Source: CAZPAV01 sp964584755 | GTDB taxonomy: Bacteria; Actinomycetota; Acidimicrobiia; Spongiisociales; UBA5794 | DNA length: 6,036 nucleotides | Direction: 5' to 3' | Assembly (NCBI GenBank): GCA_964584755.1 | Contig: CAZPAV010000079.1 | Coordinates: 1-6,036, forward strand | In this document: in pieces, positions 1 to 5,961 of the stretch | Layout: every line of letters begins with the position of its first letter | How positions within the stretch are numbered: the first letter of the stretch is position 1 | The notes under the pieces: generated by a model | Database searches by the model: none | Told to the model about the DNA's origin: nothing | The model's input: the letters and a program-made list of their open reading frames with translations, nothing else | Made by a program: the position numbers and the translations under genes

Positions 1-1
1 G

Positions 2-871
2 CCTTCTCCGCCGGTGGAGTCTGCACCCCCGGTCGAGGTCCCGCCGGTGGAGGCGCCGCCGCCGACCGCCACGGCGGTACCCGACGACCTCGATGCGCCC
101 TTCGCCGCCCTGCGCGGCGAGACCGCCGTCGAGGAGCCGGCGACGGATGCGCCGCACCCGACGCCCTCCGACGCAGCGCCTCCGGCCGCCCCGGCCTCGC
201 CGGATCCGCTCCTCGTGCGCGACCGGCGCCTGCTGCCCCTGCAGAACCGGGCGCTGCGGGCGGTGAAGAAGGGCCTGCTCGAGGCCCAGAACGGCCTGCT
301 GGAGGAGATCCGGATCGGCGACGGCGGACGGCTCGACCCCGAGGCGGCGGCGGCGATCTTCTCGGCCGAGCTCGAGGCGCTCGATGCCGCGGCGTACGCC
401 GCCGGATTCGAGGCCGCCGCCGAGCTCGCCGGAGGCTCGGGCGGGGAGGCGCCCGCCCGGGTGTTCGACCTCGCGGTGGCGGCGCGCGTGGCGGAGGATC
501 TCGCCGCGGCCGTCGCCGAGGCGCTGGCGGCCGCCCGCGAGCGAGACGCCGGAGCCCGGGAGCTCGGCGCGGCGGCCAGCCGGGTGTTCCGCGCCTGGCG
601 GACCGACGAGGCGGAGCGCCGCATCCGCTTCGTGGCGGCGAGCGCCTACCAGGCCGGACTCCTCGCCGCGCTCGCCGCGACCGGGTCCGACGCGGTGGTG
701 GTCCCGGGGCCGGGGCGGGCCTGCCCCGAGTGCCCGGCGGGGAAGGGCCCATGGGACGCCGTCGGCGGCCCGCCTCGGGGGACGACGATCCCTCCGGCCG
801 GACCCGAGTGCGGATGCACGGTGGCACCGGGAGCGCTCGTGACGACGAGCCCAATAGAATCGCCTCGGTGA
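2..871 (+). CDS. Hypothetical protein with C-terminal CxxC...CxC motif (5' end outside window)
   Basis: I do not recognise this as a named family. The frame has no stop between the left edge and the TGA at 869-871. The first in-window start candidate is GTG at 14 (285 residues from there), but the Pro-rich coding pattern continues upstream of it, so the true start is probably outside. Numbering from GTG 14: residues 1-62 are low-complexity Pro/Ala/Glu/Asp with PPVE repeats and look disordered; residues 66-225 are Ala/Glu/Arg-rich and predicted helical; the C-terminus carries Cys237, Cys240, Cys266 and Cys268 separated by a Gly/Pro-rich stretch. The order helix (AYQAGLLAAL), then CPEC, then PP-x-GPECGCT resembles the C-terminal end of Mu gpF/SPP1 gp7 minor head proteins, where such cysteines probably bind a metal. 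No other phage gene is visible, so a host protein with a convergent or domesticated motif is equally possible. Its stop overlaps the start of the UPF0182 gene. The reading frame is well supported; the function is unknown. Confidence 0.72.
   Translation, partial: PSPPVESAPPVEVPPVEAPPPTATAVPDDLDAPFAALRGETAVEEPATDAPHPTPSDAAPPAAPASPDPLLVRDRRLLPLQNRALRAVKKGLLEAQNGLLEEIRIGDGGRLDPEAAAAIFSAELEALDAAAYAAGFEAAAELAGGSGGEAPARVFDLAVAARVAEDLAAAVAEALAAARERDAGARELGAAASRVFRAWRTDEAERRIRFVAASAYQAGLLAALAATGSDAVVVPGPGRACPECPAGKGPWDAVGGPPRGTTIPPAGPECGCTVAPGALVTTSPIESPR
8..52 (+). repeat. Short direct repeat encoding PPVE motifs
   Basis: The 12-base unit CCGCCGGTGGAG occurs at 8-19 and again, identical, at 41-52, a 33-base (11-codon) period. 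A degenerate copy (CCCCCGGTCGAG) lies between them, beginning near 26. All copies are in frame and encode P-P-V-E in the disordered N-terminal part of the first gene. The array may extend beyond the left edge. Confidence 0.6.
855..868 (+). promoter_or_regulatory. Putative leaderless promoter (-10 TAGAAT) of the UPF0182 gene
   Basis: TAGAAT at 855-860 matches the TANNNT -10 consensus (TATAAT in five of six positions). It is followed by 7 bases and then GTG at 868, the spacing expected if transcription starts at the first base of the start codon. No purine-rich Shine-Dalgarno sequence precedes the GTG. The AT-rich patch stands out in very GC-rich surroundings and uses codons (ATA, GAA, AAT, AGA) that are otherwise rare here. 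I found no convincing -35 hexamer at 16-18 bases, so this is an inference from the -10 and the spacing. Confidence 0.5.
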
Positions 872-3780
872 TCAACAGAGAGCCCGTCCCCTTCCGACCG
901 CGGTCCCGGCTGCGGCGCGTCGGGATCGTGGTCCTCGGCGGGGGGTTCGCCTTCCTCCTCGTCGCCCGGTGGCTGGCGACGCTGTGGACCGACTACCTCT
1001 GGTACGAGAGCATGGGGCACTCCTCCGTGTGGGGGACGCTCGTCTTCACCAGGGTGTGGCTCGTGATCGCCGCCGCCCTCGTGGCGGTGGCGCTGTTCTG
1101 GGTGAACCTCTTCATCGTCGATCGGCTCTCGCCGCGGGGTGGGATCGTCGCCGGGAGCCCCGACGAGGAGCTCCTCGAGCGCTTCCAGGAGTGGATGGAG
1201 ACCCGGGCCGGCCGGGTGCGTCTGGCGGCCTCGGCGTTCTTCGGGATCCTCATCGGCCTCGGCGCGGCCGCCTGGTGGGAGGACTGGCTCCTCTTCCGCT
1301 ACGGGGGACCGTTCGGGATCACCGATCCCATCTTCGGACACGATGTCGGACTGTACGTCTTCGACGTGCCGTTCCTGCGGGACGTCTTCGGATGGGCCTT
1401 CCAGCTCCTCCTCGTGCTCACCCTCGTCGTGGTCGCCACCCACTACCTCAACGGGGGCATCGCGGTGCAGCGGCCGGGCCGGCGGACCGGCGCCGGGGTG
1501 AAGGCCCACATCTCCATCCTCCTCGCCTTCCTCGCCCTCCTCAAGGCCGCCGGCTACCAGCTCGACAAGTGGGACCTCCTCTACTCGACCCGGGGGCGGG
1601 TCTTCGGCGCGTCCTACACCGACGTGAACGCCCAGACGCCGGCCCTCAACCTGCTCATCATCATCTCGGTCGTGGCCGCGGTCATCCTCCTCGTCAACCT
1701 GTGGTTCCGTGGCTGGACGCTGCCGGTCATCGCCGTCGGGCTGTGGCTCGTCACCTCCATCGTCGTCGGCGGCCTCTACCCGGCGCTCGTGCAACGGTTC
1801 CGGGTCATCCCCGACGAGGTGAACAAGGAGGCGCCGTACGTGGCGCACAACATCGCGTTCACCCGGGACGCGTACGGACTGTCGCGGGTGGAGGTGAAGC
1901 CGTTCGCGGCGAGCACCGAGCTGTCGGCCGATGACCTCGCGGCGAACACGCCGACGATCAGCAACATCCGGCTGTGGGACCCCGGAGTGCTGCTGACGAC
2001 GTACCAGCAGCTCCAGAACATCCGGACCTTCTACGACATCGGGGACGTCGACGCCGACCGCTACGTCATCGACGGCAAGCTCACCCAGGTGATGGTCGCC
2101 GCCCGGGAGCTCGACGAGCAGAACATCCCCGGGGGGGGATGGGTCAACGAGCATCTCGTCTACACCCACGGGTTCGGGACCGTCCTCAGTCCCGCCAACG
2201 ACGTCACCGGCGACGGTCAGCCGGATCTCCTCGTCAAGGACATCCCCCCGGTCAACCGTTCCGGGGATCCCGGTCTCGAGATCACCCAGCCGCGGATCTA
2301 CTTCTCGGATCGGGTCGGCGCGAACTTCCTCATCGTCGGGTCGAAGGAGCCGGAGGTCGACTTCCCTCTCGGCACCTCCGGCGAGAACGTCGCCAACAAC
2401 AGCTACGACGGGACGGGCGGGGTCCCGCTGGGGAACGTGCTGCGGCGAGCCGCCTGGGCGCTCCGATTCGGGGATCTCGACACCCTCATCTCCGGGCAGA
2501 TCGCCGGGGACAGCAAGGTGCTGCTCGCCCGTCAGGTCCGGGATCGGGTGCGTCGTCTCGCCCCGTTCCTCTACGCCGACGCCGATCCCTACTCGGTGAT
2601 CATCGACGGCCGGGTGAAGTGGGTCCTCGACCTGTACACCCTCACGAACCGGTACCCGTACTCGCGGCCCGCCGACACGCGGCGGCTCAACGCCGGGCCG
2701 GGTCTCCCCAACGACTTCAACTACATCCGCAACTCGGTGAAGGCGGTGGTCGACGCCTACGACGGGACCGTCGACCTGTACATCATCGACCCCACCGATC
2801 CCATCCTCCAGGCGAACGAGCGGATCTTCCCCGACGTGTTCGAGCCGGCGGGGTCGATGCCCGCCGAGATCGTCTCCCATCTCCGCTACCCGGAGGACCT
2901 GTTCCGGATCCAGACCGACGTGTACCGCCTCTACCACGTGACGAATCCGAAGCAGTTCTTCTCGAACGTCGATCCGTGGCAGATCGCCCGGGATCCGTCG
3001 AACTCGCCGCGTCCCGACCTGCGAGGCACCTTCGTCGACGCGAACAACCAGCGGTTCAGCCCGATGTTGCCGTACTACCTGCTCATGAAGCTGCCCGGCG
3101 AGAACGAGCTGTCGTTCCTCCTCATGCAGCCGTTCACCCCGGCGAACCGCCCGAACATGGTGGCCTTCATGGTGGCGAAGTCGGGGCCGCTGGAGGAGTA
3201 CGGGCGACTCATCGAGTACTCGCTGCCCGCCGACAGCCAGATCGACGGTCCGGGACAGGTGGGGGACTTCGTCAACCAGGACCCGGTCATCTCCTCCGAG
3301 TTCACCCTCCTCGGGCAGCAGGGGTCGAAGGTGATCCAGGGGAACATGCTCGTCATCCCCGTCGAGGAGGCGCTCCTCTACGTCCAACCCATCTACATCA
3401 CCGCCTCGGACAACGCCGCGGGGAAGACGAGCGGCATCCCGCAGTTCAAGCGGGTCGTCGTGACCTTCAACGGGCGGATCGAGATCGCGAACAGCCTCGA
3501 GGAGGCCTTGCAGCTCCTCTTCGGTTCGGCGGCACCGGGCGTGACGCCACCGACCTCCGGCGGTGAGCCGGGTGGCGGGACCGCACCGCCGGCGGGATCG
3601 GTCGACGCCCAGGTGCGGGCGCTCCTGGCGAAGGCCGAGGCGGCCTTCGTCGACGCCGACGCCGCCCTGCGGCGAGCCGACCTCGCCACGTACGCGGCGA
3701 AGATCGCCGAGGCCCGTGCCGCGATCGACGAGGCGAACCGGCTCCTCGGGGGGACGGTCGACGTGGGGACCGGTACCTGA
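868..3780 (+). CDS. UPF0182 family (COG1615) seven-pass membrane protein of unknown function
   Basis: Family function is unknown; members are large membrane proteins of about 900-1000 residues, and this one is 970 from GTG 868. Seven hydrophobic segments lie near residues 18-40, 63-84, 117-137, 173-194, 211-230, 258-279 and 284-305. The family-typical stretch DPIFGHDVGLYVFDVPFLR is at 153-171 and QRFRVIPDEVNKEAPYV is at 309-325, just after the last membrane segment. Residues from about 310 to 890 form a large domain, probably outside the membrane. A Gly/Pro-rich linker and a final Ala/Glu/Arg-rich helical tail (about 911-960) follow, as is common in the family. GTG 868 is preferred because it leaves a short basic N-terminus (INREPVPFRPRSRLRR) before the first membrane segment and overlaps the previous stop by only 4 bases. 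GTG 730 or ATG 751 in the same frame would add an Arg/Gly/Asp-rich extension and overlap the upstream gene by over 110 bases; ATG 751 does have a GGGGAAGG stretch upstream, so it is not excluded. The family call is strong, the start moderate. Confidence 0.93.
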   Translation: MINREPVPFRPRSRLRRVGIVVLGGGFAFLLVARWLATLWTDYLWYESMGHSSVWGTLVFTRVWLVIAAALVAVALFWVNLFIVDRLSPRGGIVAGSPDEELLERFQEWMETRAGRVRLAASAFFGILIGLGAAAWWEDWLLFRYGGPFGITDPIFGHDVGLYVFDVPFLRDVFGWAFQLLLVLTLVVVATHYLNGGIAVQRPGRRTGAGVKAHISILLAFLALLKAAGYQLDKWDLLYSTRGRVFGASYTDVNAQTPALNLLIIISVVAAVILLVNLWFRGWTLPVIAVGLWLVTSIVVGGLYPALVQRFRVIPDEVNKEAPYVAHNIAFTRDAYGLSRVEVKPFAASTELSADDLAANTPTISNIRLWDPGVLLTTYQQLQNIRTFYDIGDVDADRYVIDGKLTQVMVAARELDEQNIPGGGWVNEHLVYTHGFGTVLSPANDVTGDGQPDLLVKDIPPVNRSGDPGLEITQPRIYFSDRVGANFLIVGSKEPEVDFPLGTSGENVANNSYDGTGGVPLGNVLRRAAWALRFGDLDTLISGQIAGDSKVLLARQVRDRVRRLAPFLYADADPYSVIIDGRVKWVLDLYTLTNRYPYSRPADTRRLNAGPGLPNDFNYIRNSVKAVVDAYDGTVDLYIIDPTDPILQANERIFPDVFEPAGSMPAEIVSHLRYPEDLFRIQTDVYRLYHVTNPKQFFSNVDPWQIARDPSNSPRPDLRGTFVDANNQRFSPMLPYYLLMKLPGENELSFLLMQPFTPANRPNMVAFMVAKSGPLEEYGRLIEYSLPADSQIDGPGQVGDFVNQDPVISSEFTLLGQQGSKVIQGNMLVIPVEEALLYVQPIYITASDNAAGKTSGIPQFKRVVVTFNGRIEIANSLEEALQLLFGSAAPGVTPPTSGGEPGGGTAPPAGSVDAQVRALLAKAEAAFVDADAALRRADLATYAAKIAEARAAIDEANRLLGGTVDVGTGT

Positions 3781-3801
3781 GTCCCGCCTCCGGTGGGGAA
3801 C

Positions 3802-3838
3802 CGCCTGTGGCGCGTCGGTGACGCGGGCCCTTCAGGCG
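3802..3838. terminator. Nested hairpin between convergent genes, possible bidirectional terminator
   Basis: An inner perfect 6-bp stem, CGCGTC (3811-3816) with GACGCG (3820-3825), has a GGT loop. It is enclosed by a second perfect 6-bp stem, CGCCTG (3802-3807) with CAGGCG (3833-3838). The structure lies 21 bases after the UPF0182 stop and covers the stop codon of the opposing amine dehydrogenase gene. Neither strand has a T-tract after it, so it is not a classical intrinsic terminator; U-less hairpins have been proposed as terminators in actinobacteria. The base pairing is visible; termination is inferred. Confidence 0.45.
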
Positions 3839-5889
3839 AAGGTCGGCAGGTCCCGACGGAAGAGGCCACGATCGGGGTCGCGGCCGAGGTCCTCGGCGAA
3901 GCGCCGGCCGTCCCACACCGCGGCGGCGATCGTACCCGGGGCGAGCGCGTCGCCGACCGCCCGGACCGTGCGGAGGGGACCGGTGGGATGCCGGGCCTGC
4001 AGCTCCGTCAGCTCGGTGACCAGCGCGGCGACGGGGAGGCGGCCGGTGACGAGCACCACCGTGTCGCACGCCAGCGGGAAGGGACGTCCGGTGAAGACGC
4101 AGGTGGTCGTCACCGTGTCGGCGGCGATGCCGGCGATGGCCCGCTGAGGGAGGAGCGCGACCTCGAGCTCGAGGAGGCGCCGCTGGATGCGGTGCTGCTC
4201 CATGGTGTTGTGGGTCCAGTGGGAGACGTCGGAGGCGGGGGTGACGAGGGTGACCCGATACCCCTCACGGGCGAGGAGCTCGGCGAGGGCGCCGCCCATG
4301 TAGTAGTGGTCGTCGTCGAAGACGACGACGTGGCGGCCGGTGGGACGGGTGCCGTCGAGGAGGTCGTCGGGGGTGAGGATCTCCATCGCCGGGTCGATCT
4401 CGAGCGGGCTGCGGTGGTGATGGCCGACCCCGTCCGCCCGCCAGCGAGCGCCGGTGGCGACGGCGACGTGCCGGAATCCGTACTCGAGGATCTCGGCGGC
4501 GGTGAGGGTGCTCTCCAGGTACCAGGAGACGTTGGGGAGGCGATCGATCTGCCCCTGGCGGTACTCGACGACGCGGCGCCAGGCGGCGAGTCCCGGCAGC
4601 TCCGCCTCGCGGAAGACCCGGCCGCCGAGTCGCCGGCCCGCCTCGAGGAGCACGACCTGGTAGCCGCGCTTGCCGGCGGCCATGGCGGCCTCGAGCCCAG
4701 CCGGTCCGCCGCCCACGACGAGGACCTCCTCCGGTCCGGGTCCGGGGTCGAACCGCTCCGGATGCCAACCGCGGCGCCACTCCTCGCCCATCGACGGGTT
4801 CTGGGTGCAGCGGATGGGGCTCATCGTCCAGTCCCCGGAGACGCAGATGTTGCAGCCGATGCACTCCCGGATCTCGTCGAGGCGCCCGGCGGCGATCTTG
4901 GCGGGGAGGAAGGGATCGGCGATCGAGGGCCGGGCGGCGCCGATGAAGTCGAGGACGCCCTGGCGGACGAGGCGGAGCATCGTCTCGGGGGAGGTGAAGC
5001 GACCCACACCGACGACGGGCTTGGAGGTGAGGGCCTTGAGACCCCGGACGAACTCCTCCTGGCCTCCCTCGGGACCGAACCGGGAGGTGACCGAGTCGTC
5101 CTCCCAAGCGCCGACGACGAAGTCCCACAGGTCGGGGAGCTCGCCGAGGAGCTCGAGGAGGGCGCGAGTGTCCTCGAGGGTGAAGCCGTCGGGGGCGAGC
5201 TCGGCCACGGCGATGCGGCAGGCGACCGCGGCCTTCCCGGCGGCGACCTCGAGCGTGTCCTCGAGGACCTCACGGAGGAGGCGGACTCGGTTCTCGAGGG
5301 GCCCGCCGTAGGCGTCGTCGCGTCGGTTGTGGCGGGGGGAGAGGAAGTGTTGGAGGGTGGCCAGGTCGTGGCCGGCGTAGACGTAGACGATGTCGTAGCC
5401 GGCGCGGAGGGCCCGGGCAACCGCCGCCCGGTGCCAGCGGCGGAGGTCGGCGATGTCGGCGAGGGTCATGGCCCGGGCCTGGATGGGATCGATGCGGCCG
5501 GTGAGGGGGAGCGCACTGGGACCCATGGGGGGGATGCGGCTGATGTGGTTCGGGGCGGCCATCCCGGTGTGGACGAGCTCGATGGCGGCGAGCGCACCGT
5601 GAGCGTGGATGGCGTCGACGACCTTGGCGTGGGCGGGCAGGTCGGCGTCGTCCCAGAGGCGTCCCTCGATGTAGGGCGAGACCTCGGAGGAGGGATGGAT
5701 CTCCACCTCCTCGGTGGAGACGACGGCCCAACCGCCCTCGGCCTTGATGCCGCGCATCGCGGCGAGGGCCGACGGGTCTCGGTACCCCATGCCGTTGCAG
5801 TGGGGCACCTGGTAGAACCGGTTGCGTGCCGTCACCGGACCGATACGGACCGGCTCGAAGAGGAGGTCGAATCGGGGATCGCGGGCCAT
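3832..5889 (-). CDS. Histamine dehydrogenase-like amine dehydrogenase (TMADH/DMADH/HADH family)
   Basis: This is a 685-residue iron-sulfur flavoprotein. Family members oxidatively remove an amine or methylamine group and pass electrons from FMN through a 4Fe-4S cluster to an acceptor (electron-transferring flavoprotein for trimethylamine dehydrogenase, TMADH). Residues 1-335 are an old-yellow-enzyme-type barrel. Cys31 in FYQVPHCNG matches TMADH Cys30, the covalent 6-S-cysteinyl-FMN site. Tyr171, His174 and Asp265 match the catalytic Tyr169/His172/Asp267. The cluster ligands are Cys343, Cys346, Cys349 and Cys361. GGGPAG at 393-398 begins the C-terminal nucleotide-binding region, with ATGARW at 478-483 and VGDALAPGT at 645-653. 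The substrate bowl differs from TMADH: Tyr60 becomes Glu61, Trp264 is kept as Trp262, and Trp355 becomes Asp353. As I recall, Nocardioides simplex histamine dehydrogenase has Gln/Trp/Asp at these places, and overall resemblance, including the FRRDLPTFA ending, is closest to that enzyme. Histamine or another diamine is therefore a better guess than trimethylamine. ATG 5889 is firm because ARDPRFDLLFEP aligns with the TMADH N-terminus. No acceptor or transporter gene is visible. Family is near certain; substrate is inferred. Confidence 0.95.
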   Translation of the reverse strand: MARDPRFDLLFEPVRIGPVTARNRFYQVPHCNGMGYRDPSALAAMRGIKAEGGWAVVSTEEVEIHPSSEVSPYIEGRLWDDADLPAHAKVVDAIHAHGALAAIELVHTGMAAPNHISRIPPMGPSALPLTGRIDPIQARAMTLADIADLRRWHRAAVARALRAGYDIVYVYAGHDLATLQHFLSPRHNRRDDAYGGPLENRVRLLREVLEDTLEVAAGKAAVACRIAVAELAPDGFTLEDTRALLELLGELPDLWDFVVGAWEDDSVTSRFGPEGGQEEFVRGLKALTSKPVVGVGRFTSPETMLRLVRQGVLDFIGAARPSIADPFLPAKIAAGRLDEIRECIGCNICVSGDWTMSPIRCTQNPSMGEEWRRGWHPERFDPGPGPEEVLVVGGGPAGLEAAMAAGKRGYQVVLLEAGRRLGGRVFREAELPGLAAWRRVVEYRQGQIDRLPNVSWYLESTLTAAEILEYGFRHVAVATGARWRADGVGHHHRSPLEIDPAMEILTPDDLLDGTRPTGRHVVVFDDDHYYMGGALAELLAREGYRVTLVTPASDVSHWTHNTMEQHRIQRRLLELEVALLPQRAIAGIAADTVTTTCVFTGRPFPLACDTVVLVTGRLPVAALVTELTELQARHPTGPLRTVRAVGDALAPGTIAAAVWDGRRFAEDLGRDPDRGLFRRDLPTFA
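4309..4329 (-). other. Perfect 9-bp intragenic hairpin in the amine dehydrogenase gene
   Basis: On the + strand, positions 4309-4317 (GTC three times) and 4321-4329 (GAC three times) are exact reverse complements around a GAA triplet. In the mRNA this is a 9-bp stem with a UUC loop. It encodes residues 521-527, VVVFDDD, just before HYYMGG. It arises from uniform codon choice in two adjacent three-residue runs, so a regulatory role is not implied. Confidence 0.55.
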
Positions 5890-5928
5890 GGGCGGTGAGG
5901 GTACCGGCGTGGCGGGGGTGGCTGGCAG
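5890..5928 (-). promoter_or_regulatory. Putative leaderless promoter of the amine dehydrogenase gene
   Basis: Read on the - strand, TACCCT (+ strand 5898-5903) fits TANNNT and ends 8 bases before the ATG at 5889. The bases between (CACCGCCC) contain no Shine-Dalgarno-like purine run, which suggests the transcript begins at or next to the ATG. A weak -35 candidate, CTGCCA (4 of 6 to TTGACA), lies at 5923-5928 but with a long 19-base spacer. Confidence is low because TANNNT is a loose motif. Confidence 0.35.
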
Positions 5929-5955
5929 GATCCCCAGGTTGGTATACTCGGGGGT
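5922..5955 (+). promoter_or_regulatory. Promoter of the initiator tRNA gene (extended -10)
   Basis: TATACT at 5943-5948 is a 5-of-6 match to the -10 consensus and is preceded by TGG (5940-5942), giving the TGN extended -10 element. Transcription would start near 5955, only about 7 bases before the tRNA 5' end at 5962. A possible -35, CTGGCA (5922-5927, 4 of 6 to TTGACA), has a short 15-base spacer; an extended -10 can compensate for a weak -35. This site shares the 72-base gap with the divergent amine dehydrogenase gene, and the two -35 candidates overlap. Confidence 0.65.
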
Positions 5956-5961
5956 CCACGA

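Noticed and set aside
730..867. In-frame N-terminal extension of the UPF0182 protein from GTG 730 or ATG 751
   Set aside because: It would overlap gene 1 by more than 110 bases, add an Arg/Gly/Asp-rich segment not expected before the first membrane helix, and run through the TAGAAT box. It is kept as a weaker alternative because a GGGGAAGG stretch precedes ATG 751.
2..871. Reading the left end as a prophage remnant
   Set aside because: Only the C-terminal Cys motif is phage-like; there is no portal, terminase, capsid, integrase or attachment site in the window, and base composition matches the surroundings.
646..3387. A 913-codon open frame on the - strand antisense to the UPF0182 gene
   Set aside because: Its product is a low-complexity mix of Asp/Glu/Arg/Val/Gly/Pro with no recognisable domain, and the + strand gene has clear family motifs and membrane segments. 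High GC at third positions removes stops from the opposite frame.
3832..5889. Calling the flavoenzyme a true trimethylamine dehydrogenase
   Set aside because: The cofactor and catalytic residues fit, but two of the three aromatic bowl residues are replaced by acidic ones, and the protein is about 45 residues shorter than TMADH and closer to histamine dehydrogenase.
3793..5898. A 701-codon open frame on the + strand antisense to the amine dehydrogenase gene
   Set aside because: The product is Gly/Glu/Asp/Val-rich with no domain, while the - strand aligns along its length with a known enzyme family. It is a codon-usage shadow.
5928..5933. GGATCC palindrome and the loose CTGG...CCAG repeat around it in the divergent promoter gap
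   Set aside because: A 6-base palindrome is expected by chance, and the flanking repeat is not centred on it, so it does not support an operator.
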